This document shows positions 19,338-27,490 of a stretch of 64,000 nt of DNA, piece after piece (positions within the stretch are counted from its first letter, which is position 1; the number at the start of each line of letters is the position of its first letter). The stretch covers positions 434,001-498,000 of the forward strand of contig NZ_JACHCG010000002.1 in assembly GCF_014200595.1 (NCBI RefSeq), in the 5' to 3' direction. Source of the DNA: Pedobacter cryoconitis. Lineage in GTDB: Bacteria; Bacteroidota; Bacteroidia; Sphingobacteriales; Sphingobacteriaceae. A program made the position numbers and the translations under genes. The notes under the pieces were generated by a model. The model was given only the letters and a program-made list of their open reading frames with translations, had not been told where the DNA came from and ran no database searches.

Positions 19338-19504
19338 TGATTATTGAGGAATACTTAAGGTGAAAAATATTTTAAAAAAAGATGAAAACAGAGCAGATGA
19401 AAATAGATGGTTTTGCGTCTTTACTATATAAGATCACCAAAATAAAGGTATTGCTATCAACGCCCGTTGCTCTGGCAAGTTTAGGTTAATAATAGTTAAT
19501 AAGC

Positions 19505-19544
19505 CAGTCGATGTCTGTGGATGCAACATCGACTGATTTTTTTT
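19505..19544 (+). terminator. Terminator after ECF sigma gene
   Basis: CAGTCGATGT (19505-19514) pairs with ACATCGACTG (19526-19535), followed by a run of eight T. It lies ~170 bp after the sigma stop and abuts the end of a convergent gene. Confidence 0.8.
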
Positions 19545-19935
19545 AAACTATTCTTGTAAACTCAATGGTATAGATCGTATTTGGTGAAGAATGCCATTTA
19601 CCATCTTTATTAAACTGCATTCCTTCAGGTTCAGTCGTCCATATCATCAGATCTCCGGTCACAGTCAATTTGTAAACTTCTGTTTCCTTACCAAAAGATT
19701 GAACCATATAAGACTCATTACCCTCTTTGATGATCTCGTAAGTAGCTTTTGATGGAAAAATTTCATTTTCATTGGCCTTGAAATTTATACCATCTAACAC
19801 TATAACAATATCAAGTTCGGTGTTTGTCTGGTCAGGATGTATTGTGTTTCCTTTTTTATCATTGAATACATATTTATCCGACACAGCTTTCCACTTCCCT
19901 GTGATCTGTATATTGATCTGTTCTTTATTATCCAT
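19543..19935 (-). CDS. Small protein of unknown function
   Basis: A 130-residue acidic, soluble protein with no signal peptide. I recognise no domain. The pattern of alternating short strands (ITGKWKAVSDKYVFND, then SYMVQSFGKETEVYKLTV, then TIYTIEFTRIV) suggests a small beta-barrel of the lipocalin-like kind, where the N-terminal GKW is a common feature. This is structural inference only. It is monocistronic, convergent with the sigma-factor gene. Confidence 0.6.
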   Translation of the reverse strand: MDNKEQINIQITGKWKAVSDKYVFNDKKGNTIHPDQTNTELDIVIVLDGINFKANENEIFPSKATYEIIKEGNESYMVQSFGKETEVYKLTVTGDLMIWTTEPEGMQFNKDGKWHSSPNTIYTIEFTRIV

Positions 19936-20015
19936 TTATAATTTATTAATGTTATTGATGACCAGCCCGTTTTGTTAATTGCCGATTGGATTATTTTGCT
20001 GCAAATATGCTACAA

Positions 20016-20058
20016 AAAAAGCAGCCGGTATCTTTTTATAAAAAACCGGCTGCTTTTT
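20016..20058. terminator. Bidirectional terminator downstream of efflux operon
   Basis: AAAAAGCAGCCGGT (20016-20029) pairs perfectly with ACCGGCTGCTTTTT (20045-20058). It lies 26 bp beyond the adaptor gene stop and ends the RND efflux operon on the minus strand. Confidence 0.85.
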
Positions 20059-20084
20059 AAGAATAAATCTTTTGTTGTTTCACG

Positions 20085-21191
20085 CTAATTTATTTTAGTA
20101 CCCTGCTTTATTTCATCTGTAGCGTGTAATAGAATCTGATCGCCAGGTTTTAAGTTCCCGAAAACTTCTGTTGAATCTGTACCTGCCAGCCCTTCCTTAA
20201 TATCTGTTAGAGAAGCCCTTCCTTGTACTACTTTAATAACAAATTGCCTTTCAGTTGAACGGACAATCGCATGGTTGGGTACTAATAAAGACTTCGCGGC
20301 AGAAAGCAGTGGAATCCTGACTTCCCCATACATCCCTGGTTTAAATTTCAAATCATCATTCTGAACATCTATTTCAATTGCCTCAGAGCGCATATTTCCT
20401 AAAGAGTTTGCAGACCTGCTGATCATTTTTTGAATATTTAATCCAGGGATGGCTGTGAAATTTATGCTTACAGATTTCCTGAGATCCACTTTTTCTACAT
20501 AGGCCTCTGGGATTTGCACCTCTAAACGTAATTTTTGGAGATGTTGGATTAATAATAACGGTTGCTGACCGTTTTTAGAGCTGCCAGAAAGTGCTCCGGC
20601 AGATACATTACGCTGTATGATCACGCCATCAAATGGAGCCCGGATTGTCAGATAGCCCTGCATATTTTTAACAGAATTCACATTTGAACGTTGTCCGTTG
20701 GCCGTAGCCTGGTCACCTTTCATTTTAGCCAGTGCATTGTCAAGATCTAATAAGGAAACTGATCCGGCTTCTTTTGAAGCCTCTTTTAAACGTTTATACT
20801 TATCTTCACTAGCCTTTGAGACTTCCATAGCCTGTAAATATTGAGATTGTGCTGCCTGTAACTGTGATTCAATTTCAGGAGCTTCAAGGGTGACCAGTAA
20901 ATCGCCTTTTTTGACTTTAGAACCACGATCTACGTAGATGTTTTTAACAAAACCATTTACTTTAGGATAAATTGCAACTTCTTCAAAGGGCTTAAGTTCG
21001 GCAGGTAATTTAACATCACTTGCGAGTCCTTTTTGTGTGACCAGGCCAATTTCATATTTCTTAGTCACTGAATTTGAATTCCCCGATAAGTCATTGGGTT
21101 TTTCTTTGGAGGAGCAAGCGCTTAAAAAGATCAGGAAGACAGGTAACAAATTGCTGCCGTTCATTATTTTAGATATTTTATAGTGTCTCAT
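20085..21191 (-). CDS. RND efflux periplasmic adaptor (membrane-fusion) lipoprotein
   Basis: A 368-residue HlyD/AcrA-type adaptor linking the RND pump to the TolC-like channel. Lipobox FLSAC gives a lipid anchor. Two starts are possible: ATG 21191 (basic n-region, overlaps the pump gene by 14 bp) and ATG 21164 (13 bp after the pump stop); I keep the longer. Seen in order: first half of the lipoyl domain (VAIYPKVNGFVKNIYVDRGS, then KVKKGDLLVTLEAPE), an alpha-helical hairpin (~100-160), the second lipoyl half (LTIRAPFDGVIIQRNVSAGA), and beta-barrel/membrane-proximal domains to the end. It is the last gene of the TolC-RND-adaptor operon. Confidence 0.9.
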   Translation of the reverse strand: MRHYKISKIMNGSNLLPVFLIFLSACSSKEKPNDLSGNSNSVTKKYEIGLVTQKGLASDVKLPAELKPFEEVAIYPKVNGFVKNIYVDRGSKVKKGDLLVTLEAPEIESQLQAAQSQYLQAMEVSKASEDKYKRLKEASKEAGSVSLLDLDNALAKMKGDQATANGQRSNVNSVKNMQGYLTIRAPFDGVIIQRNVSAGALSGSSKNGQQPLLLIQHLQKLRLEVQIPEAYVEKVDLRKSVSINFTAIPGLNIQKMISRSANSLGNMRSEAIEIDVQNDDLKFKPGMYGEVRIPLLSAAKSLLVPNHAIVRSTERQFVIKVVQGRASLTDIKEGLAGTDSTEVFGNLKPGDQILLHATDEIKQGTKIN

Positions 21192-24100
21192 TTTTTTCGG
21201 GCATTAAAGAAGGTGATTGATAAGTTGTTTGACGTTGTATAGCCGCAAATACTTGCGGAAGGATAAAAAGAGCAGCAATTGTGGAGGCAAATAATCCTCC
21301 TATCACTGCTATACCTAAAGGAGCTGTCTGTTCACCGGCTTCTCCCATTCCGGATGCCATTGGAATCATCCCTGCTATCATAGCTAAACTTGTCATTAAA
21401 ATTGGTCTTAAACGTATGGAAGCGCTTGTAATAGCTGCCTTTGCTGAATCGTGGTAGTCTAATCTTAGTTTTTCAGCATTTGTTACAATCAGAATTGCAT
21501 TCGCTACAGATACACCCGTTGACATAATCATTCCCATATAGGACTGTAAATTCAAGGTGCAGCCAGTAAGTAATAAGGCTAATAGTGAGCCTAATATTAC
21601 AGCTGGTACCGTGGACAATACCGTTAAAGAAAGTCTGAAAGACTGATAGTTTGCTGCGAGCAATAAAAAGATTACCAGAATTGCATACAATAAACCGTTT
21701 TGGAGACCAGCAAGGGTTTCTGTCAGGAGTGTTGACATTCCTTTAATCTCTACCAATAAACCTTTAGCAGGTTTTCCCATTTGTTTTACAGCCTGAGAAA
21801 CAGCTGTAGTCGCTGATCCTAAATCCATTTTATCGATATTAGCACTAACCGTTAAGAACCTTCTGGGGCCTGAACGGTCATATTCTCCTGGAACATAATC
21901 CATTTTAAAAGTAGCGATATCACCCAATACCGGAGTTGACTGTCCTTTAACCAATGGAATCTCTTTTAATTCATCCATTGAGTTCATCACAAACTCCGGA
22001 ACTTCAACTTGTACCTGGTTCGTATAGGCAGTTTTGGAATCCAGCCATTGATTTTTCTGCGTAAACCTGCTCGAAGAAGTGCTTGCTGTTACTGAACGGG
22101 CAATTTCTTCAACGTTTAAGCCAAGCTGAGCGGCTTTAATTCTGTCTAACTGAATGGCGATTACCGGAAAATTAAGTGGTTGCGCAATCTGTACATCACG
22201 CAGATAATTGATCTTCTTCATTCTTTTAACCAGCCCTGTAGCATAAGCTTTAATCTGATCTATATCTTTTCCAGCTACACGAACTTCAATGGGTGTTGCA
22301 GCACCCTGGCTCATAATCTTTTCAGTCATGTCCACAGGTTCAAAAGATATGCGGAGTTCGGGCAGGGCATAGCTGATATTTTTACGTAAAGCATCTTTTA
22401 AGACATCCATATTCACCTTATACTCAGGATCAAGGTTTACTTGTAAAACCGCTTCGTGCGTACCTGTGTTGAAAATATAAAGGTTACTTGTTCCGTAACT
22501 GCTTGGAATCAAACCTACATAGCCAGAACTAATGAGGACTTTGTGATCTACAGTTTTATCAATAATACTCAGTACCTTCTTTAATTCCTCCTCAGTACGC
22601 TCCAATCTTGTTCCGTCCGGAGCTTTTATTCTGATCTGAAATTGACCATTATTTACTTTTGGCATCATATCTTTCCCGATCAGGACAAAGCAAAGTCCGG
22701 CGGAGACCAAAACCAAAAAGAGATAAACAGGGATTGTTTTTTTGCGGAGCTTCATCAAGCGTTCACAAATCTTAATGTACCTGATCTTTATTTTTTCAAA
22801 CAAATCATTCTTTTCGGGATGATTTGTTTCTTCCTGAAGATGATTTTCAATCTGTTCTTTTTCTTCTGCATCTAAAGCCTCTCCAGCATGCGCATGAATT
22901 TTTTCGTGGTTATAATGCTGATACTGTTCTGCTTTAATCAACCAGTTACATAAAATCGGAACCAGAGTTTGCGCGATTACGAAAGATACAATCATAGTAA
23001 AACCGATAGAAAGGGACAGCGGTAAAAACATGGCTTTTGGAATCCCATTCATCATAAATGAAGGCGCAAATACGGCCAGGATACATAGCAAAATCAATAA
23101 AAGGGGAAATGCGATTTCTTCACAGGCATCATAAATAGCTTCTCTTTTAGGTTTTCCCATTTCCAGATGCTGATGGACATTCTCTATCGTAACAGTTGCC
23201 TGATCCACTAGAATACCGATTGCTAATGCCAGCCCGCTGAGGGTCATAATATTGATGGTTTGCCCAAAGAAACTAAGCAATAAAACACCTATGAGAATAG
23301 AGACAGGAATAGTAACGACTACAATAAGGCTGCTTCTCCAATCTTTTAAAAATAATAAAATCATCAATCCAGTCAGCAGCGCGCCTAATCCACCCTCAGT
23401 CATCAAACTTTTAACCGCATTAATTACAAAGACCGATTGATCAAACTCATAAGAAATTTTGACATCATCAGGCAGGAGGCTCTGCATTTCAGGAATTTTA
23501 CTTTTTACTGCTTTAACTACTTCCCAGGTAGAAGCATCTGCTGTTTTTACTACAGGAATATAAACTGATCTTTTACCATTTATCAAAGCATAATCAACTG
23601 TAACATCTGCTGCATCTGCCACACGGGCGATATCTTTAATCAAAATTGGGGTGCCATTTTTTACGGCTACAGGAATGTCTTCAAATTCTTTTACCTTATC
23701 AACCAGAGAGTTTAAAGTGGTGATATACATTGTATTATCAAGACGGATGTTTCCCGATGGTGACATTACATTAAATTTCGCCAATGCTCCAACTACTTCA
23801 TCAGGCGTTAAACTGTAGCTTCTTAGCTTATCAGGATCTACACTTACCGTAACTGAACGTGCATTCGCGCCAAATGGGGGAGGGGCAGACAGACCGGCAA
23901 CTGATGAAAACATGGGGCGGATCCTTGTTGCAGCCATATCATAGATCTCCTTTAAGCTTTCCGTTTTGCCCGATAAAACCAATTGTCCGACAGGTAGCGA
24001 CGAAGCATCAAAACGAACAACCTGCGGAGTTAAAGCACCAGGAGGAAAAAAACTCATTGCCCTGTTGACCTGTAAAGCAACCTGTGCAGAAGCTTCTGCC

Positions 24101-24402
24101 ATGTTTGTACTTTCATAAAAACTTAGCTTGAGCATTGTCAAACCTTGTATGTTTTTTGAAGTAATGTTTTTAATCCCGTTTACGTATAAAAACTGATCCT
24201 GTAAACGCGTAGAGAAGAAACCCTCCATTTGTTTGGGGGACATTCCACCATAAGACTCTATAACATATATGGTAGGTTGATTGAGTTGAGGGAAAATATC
24301 AATAGGTATTTTTGTGATACTTAGCACAGAAAATATCAAAAGGCTTATCGTGATAACTACTGTAGTTAACGGCCTTTTTAATGCAGAGGTGACCAATGAC
24401 AT
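21178..24402 (-). CDS. RND-superfamily efflux permease
   Basis: A 1074-residue inner-membrane RND pump, proton-driven, exporting drugs or other small molecules through the partner adaptor and TolC-like channel. The N-terminus (LVTSALKRPLTTVVITISLL), first periplasmic domain (IPIDIFPQLNQPTIYVIESY), twelve-helix layout and C-terminal half repeat are all present. In TM4 the family's paired aspartates read GILVDQATVTIENV: D400 is kept but the next position is Q401 instead of a second acidic residue. A His/Glu-rich cytoplasmic loop follows TM6 (~485-530; HEKIHAHAGEALDAEEKEQ). Substrate unknown; the sequence is nearer HAE-type than metal (CusA) pumps, but this is a judgement. Confidence 0.92.
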   Translation of the reverse strand: MSLVTSALKRPLTTVVITISLLIFSVLSITKIPIDIFPQLNQPTIYVIESYGGMSPKQMEGFFSTRLQDQFLYVNGIKNITSKNIQGLTMLKLSFYESTNMAEASAQVALQVNRAMSFFPPGALTPQVVRFDASSLPVGQLVLSGKTESLKEIYDMAATRIRPMFSSVAGLSAPPPFGANARSVTVSVDPDKLRSYSLTPDEVVGALAKFNVMSPSGNIRLDNTMYITTLNSLVDKVKEFEDIPVAVKNGTPILIKDIARVADAADVTVDYALINGKRSVYIPVVKTADASTWEVVKAVKSKIPEMQSLLPDDVKISYEFDQSVFVINAVKSLMTEGGLGALLTGLMILLFLKDWRSSLIVVVTIPVSILIGVLLLSFFGQTINIMTLSGLALAIGILVDQATVTIENVHQHLEMGKPKREAIYDACEEIAFPLLLILLCILAVFAPSFMMNGIPKAMFLPLSLSIGFTMIVSFVIAQTLVPILCNWLIKAEQYQHYNHEKIHAHAGEALDAEEKEQIENHLQEETNHPEKNDLFEKIKIRYIKICERLMKLRKKTIPVYLFLVLVSAGLCFVLIGKDMMPKVNNGQFQIRIKAPDGTRLERTEEELKKVLSIIDKTVDHKVLISSGYVGLIPSSYGTSNLYIFNTGTHEAVLQVNLDPEYKVNMDVLKDALRKNISYALPELRISFEPVDMTEKIMSQGAATPIEVRVAGKDIDQIKAYATGLVKRMKKINYLRDVQIAQPLNFPVIAIQLDRIKAAQLGLNVEEIARSVTASTSSSRFTQKNQWLDSKTAYTNQVQVEVPEFVMNSMDELKEIPLVKGQSTPVLGDIATFKMDYVPGEYDRSGPRRFLTVSANIDKMDLGSATTAVSQAVKQMGKPAKGLLVEIKGMSTLLTETLAGLQNGLLYAILVIFLLLAANYQSFRLSLTVLSTVPAVILGSLLALLLTGCTLNLQSYMGMIMSTGVSVANAILIVTNAEKLRLDYHDSAKAAITSASIRLRPILMTSLAMIAGMIPMASGMGEAGEQTAPLGIAVIGGLFASTIAALFILPQVFAAIQRQTTYQSPSLMPEKNETL

Positions 24403-24408
24403 AATTAA

Positions 24409-25794
24409 TTATTTTAAAGCAGTTAGTAGCGATAAGACTTGATTTTGGGTGATTGCTTTTTCAAACATGGCGTGTAGAAAAGAGTATTTAGCTATTGCAT
24501 AATCTGCTTCTGCCCGGTACAACAGATCTTGTGCAATATTGAGCTCGATCAGGTCAATCAGTCCATTTTTATATAAAGAATACTTTTGCCGGTAGGCCGC
24601 ATTTGCAGCAGAAAGCTGATGAGGGATTTCTTTTAACCGGTCTAAGGAAGTTTGCAACTCCACATCTGCCTGACGTAAACTGGTTTTCAGGTTTATCTTT
24701 TGTGTTTCAAGTCTCTTTTCCTCGTAAATACTAGTATTCTTTTGTGTATTTAATTTGAGCTGTTTCCTTTTGAGGTCCGTAAGATTATAACTTATGCCTA
24801 AACCAACTAAATAATTGCTCCGGCTAAACCCCCAACCCTGATTTAAAGCATCAAACTGGTTCCCTGGGGTAATGGAAGATCCTCTGCCCCATACTGCACC
24901 TTCCAGCATTAATTTTGGTAAATATGTTTTCCTGACCAGGTTTTCTTTCGCTTTACTATTCTGATAGAGAGATTGATAATAAGTAATGAGCGGGTGAGAA
25001 AAAGAAGTATCAAGTCCTTTAGTCATATTTATCAGACGTAAAGGTTGAACCAGGGTTGTGTCTGCCACTATACTTTGATAAGGTATTCCGCTTAATGCAG
25101 AAAGTTGTAGTTGCAGCTGTTTGAATTTATTAGTTAACTCGATTAATGTTAATCTTGATTTGGACAACTCTGCTGCTGCAATACTTGTATCTACGCCCGC
25201 ACGGATACCATTGGTAGCTAGCGACAGTATAGAGGAACGGATCTGCTGATTTCTTTTAATATTTTCTTGCTGAATATAAAGGAGATTCTCGAAATGAAAC
25301 AATTGCAGATAGTCTTCAATTACAGAGGCTTGCAGTTGGTATTTTGATAATTGATATTGATCCTGAACTACTTTGACATCCGAGCCTGCAACATTGTTCT
25401 GTGCCTTGTATCCTCCGAAATTGTAGATTTCCCAGTCCAAAGACGCAATACCAAGGTTGGATAATGCGGCAGCAGATACATTTGATGGTCTGACTCCGCC
25501 AGAATTCGAAGGCACTTCCCCAAAACCGAAATAGGCTCCCGGGACATTGTTATTAGTTCCTATATCAGATTGATAGTTTAATTTTACTGCTGGCAGCCAA
25601 TTATACCTGGTATCCTCAGCTATAGACTGGCGGATACTGATTGCTGAAGAGTCAGCACGTAAGGAAGGGGCATAAGCAGCAACACGGGAAAGAAGTTCCT
25701 TTAATTTTAGTGCAGGATAATGTTGCTGAGCCGATAACCTTGAAAAAGGAATAAGCAAAATAATCAGACCTGCAATTTTTTTTAAAAAGTGCAT
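24409..25794 (-). CDS. TolC-family outer-membrane efflux channel
   Basis: A 461-residue outer-membrane efflux protein with signal peptide (cleavage after SRLSAQ). It has the duplicated OEP layout: LKLKELLSRVAAYAPSLRAD as the first repeat start, long amphipathic helices, short barrel-strand regions (YFGFGEVPSNSGGVRPSNVS), and the second half with KLMLEGAVWGRGS and the late helix YSLYKNGLIDLIELNIAQ. It is first in the operon, 6 bp before the RND pump. Together the three genes make a complete tripartite pump. Confidence 0.9.
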   Translation of the reverse strand: MHFLKKIAGLIILLIPFSRLSAQQHYPALKLKELLSRVAAYAPSLRADSSAISIRQSIAEDTRYNWLPAVKLNYQSDIGTNNNVPGAYFGFGEVPSNSGGVRPSNVSAAALSNLGIASLDWEIYNFGGYKAQNNVAGSDVKVVQDQYQLSKYQLQASVIEDYLQLFHFENLLYIQQENIKRNQQIRSSILSLATNGIRAGVDTSIAAAELSKSRLTLIELTNKFKQLQLQLSALSGIPYQSIVADTTLVQPLRLINMTKGLDTSFSHPLITYYQSLYQNSKAKENLVRKTYLPKLMLEGAVWGRGSSITPGNQFDALNQGWGFSRSNYLVGLGISYNLTDLKRKQLKLNTQKNTSIYEEKRLETQKINLKTSLRQADVELQTSLDRLKEIPHQLSAANAAYRQKYSLYKNGLIDLIELNIAQDLLYRAEADYAIAKYSFLHAMFEKAITQNQVLSLLTALK

Positions 25795-25880
25795 AAAATT
25801 AGATTTGAGAAAATATAAATAGCTTAATAGCTGCGCATTGATTATGCACAGGACGATTTAAATCAACTAAAATATAATTC

Positions 25881-26255
25881 TCAAATAATTAGCTTTCCGG
25901 TGGAAAGATAGATTCTTTTTTCTGGAAGGAGCTGTAAATACAATTCACGCAGGTGATGCTGTGTTGCTTTGCTGAAAATAAGCAAGGGGATAAGCATACC
26001 GGTAAAAAAGCGGCATACACTCCAGATAAAAGTTACTTCAGGGTCAGTTAACCCTCTTTGAATGGCGATGATCTCCACAAGATCCTCATCCAGGTAATCC
26101 TGTTTTCTCTTGCTGAAAAGCTTCTGAAGTAATTCAATATTTAATCCGCTATCTGCTTTTGCATGTTGAACAATGCCAAAACCAAGCATCGGTTTAGCAC
26201 TAAGAATCATTCCGGCAAAAAGGAATAATATCTTTAGATACTTAGCATGTTTCAT
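25881..26255 (-). CDS. Small secreted or membrane protein of unknown function
   Basis: A 124-residue protein with a hydrophobic N-terminus (LKILFLFAGMILSAKPMLGF), a charged middle (LLQKLFSKRKQDYLDEDLVE), and a second hydrophobic stretch (WSVCRFFTGMLIPLLIF). I recognise no domain. It lies 86 bp upstream of the efflux operon on the same strand and could be cotranscribed with it, but nothing shows a functional link. Confidence 0.5.
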   Translation of the reverse strand: MKHAKYLKILFLFAGMILSAKPMLGFGIVQHAKADSGLNIELLQKLFSKRKQDYLDEDLVEIIAIQRGLTDPEVTFIWSVCRFFTGMLIPLLIFSKATQHHLRELYLQLLPEKRIYLSTGKLII

Positions 26256-26333
26256 AAGATTACAAACAATAACGTTAATACAAAGATGTCTATTCGTATT
26301 AACGTTACTGAAAGGTATCTGAAATATTACAAG

Positions 26334-27410
26334 TTATTTCAATTCTACTGGATAAGTGTTTTTTCCATCATTCCAAGTACCAGTTAAACTTCCGTCTTCC
26401 TTAATTTTCAGCTTAAAAACTTCCTGTTTCTTTGGAGTATCGTAATTTGGTGCCTCCGTTAATAACAGAGAAGAATCCTTATTGAAAGCACCCCTCAATT
26501 CAGTTTTCTTACCATATTTATCATAGAAGTAAGAAGCCTGGAAAGAGTCTTCACCAATATAGGTAACCAATAATGTGATTGGATAAAGCTGATTAATTTT
26601 GCCTTTAAATGCTCCTTTTCTCAAAACCTGGCTTTGAGGTGCTGTGCATTTTGATGCTGTGACAGCTAATAAACACTTACCGTATTCATTTAAATAAGGT
26701 TCCAGGAATTTATTGCTTAATAAATTACCATAAATATCAGTTTTCCCTTCCATTGCCTGAAAATAATGAGATCCGGAGCAAGATCTTCTGGTTAAGAATA
26801 AACCATTCTTTTGAAAGCTAAGATCGTCAAGATTCAGATTATCTTTATCCTGCTCCAACAGGCATGAAGAATAAGTTTTAATCACAGACTCATCTTGATC
26901 TGCTGAATTTTTTAAAGTTTTCAGATAATTGCTCAATCTTGTCTTACGGCTTTTGATAATAAATTGACGAATTGCCTCATATCCCTCTTTTGTTACCAGA
27001 TCGCTAAACTGTATAAGCCTGCCTGTTTGCGCATCAAAATTGTTAATGGCAGAATATTCATTAAGAGATGCATTTGTATATTCACTATTTATTTCAACAG
27101 AAAACAGTTTAGGTGTATTGATAAGCACTTTATAATTTAATATTGTTATACCCATATTTGAACCTTTTTTGGGTCTTACTTTTTCGAAAATGCTGATCTT
27201 CTGTTTTCCGGGAAGAATATCCAGTTCTTTACCCTGTAAAAATGTATTAATCAGATTTTGTGCAGGGGTTTTTCCAGTCAATACAGGGAAATTATATTCT
27301 CCGGATTGTTCAAACGTCTCTTTTATAGCACTAACTTTGAAATATTGCGCTTTTGCCTGCATTGAAAATGTAAAAAGTAACAGGGCGGTAAATGATTTAA
27401 TAATGGCCAT
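26334..27410 (-). CDS. Secreted protein with DUF3298-like domain
   Basis: A 358-residue exported protein (signal peptide ends AKAQ, ~22). The central region, KLFSVEINSEYTNASLNEYS followed by AINNFDAQTGRLIQFSDLVT, is characteristic of DUF3298/RsiV-PdaC-like domains, where a strand-rich segment precedes the TG(R/K)xxxxxDL motif. The C-terminal ~90 residues form a separate beta-rich domain (FKGKINQLYPITLLVTYIG, then SLTGTWNDGKNTYPVEL). In other bacteria the fold occurs in anti-sigma or deacetylase proteins, so the domain alone does not give a function. Monocistronic or following the 671-residue gene at 80 bp. Confidence 0.7.
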   Translation of the reverse strand: MAIIKSFTALLLFTFSMQAKAQYFKVSAIKETFEQSGEYNFPVLTGKTPAQNLINTFLQGKELDILPGKQKISIFEKVRPKKGSNMGITILNYKVLINTPKLFSVEINSEYTNASLNEYSAINNFDAQTGRLIQFSDLVTKEGYEAIRQFIIKSRKTRLSNYLKTLKNSADQDESVIKTYSSCLLEQDKDNLNLDDLSFQKNGLFLTRRSCSGSHYFQAMEGKTDIYGNLLSNKFLEPYLNEYGKCLLAVTASKCTAPQSQVLRKGAFKGKINQLYPITLLVTYIGEDSFQASYFYDKYGKKTELRGAFNKDSSLLLTEAPNYDTPKKQEVFKLKIKEDGSLTGTWNDGKNTYPVELK

Positions 27411-27490
27411 TCAGATTGGGTTTTTTTAATAATTGATCTTGTAGTTAAATATCTGTTTTTTATTCTAATCTATTTCTCTTTTATCAATGG

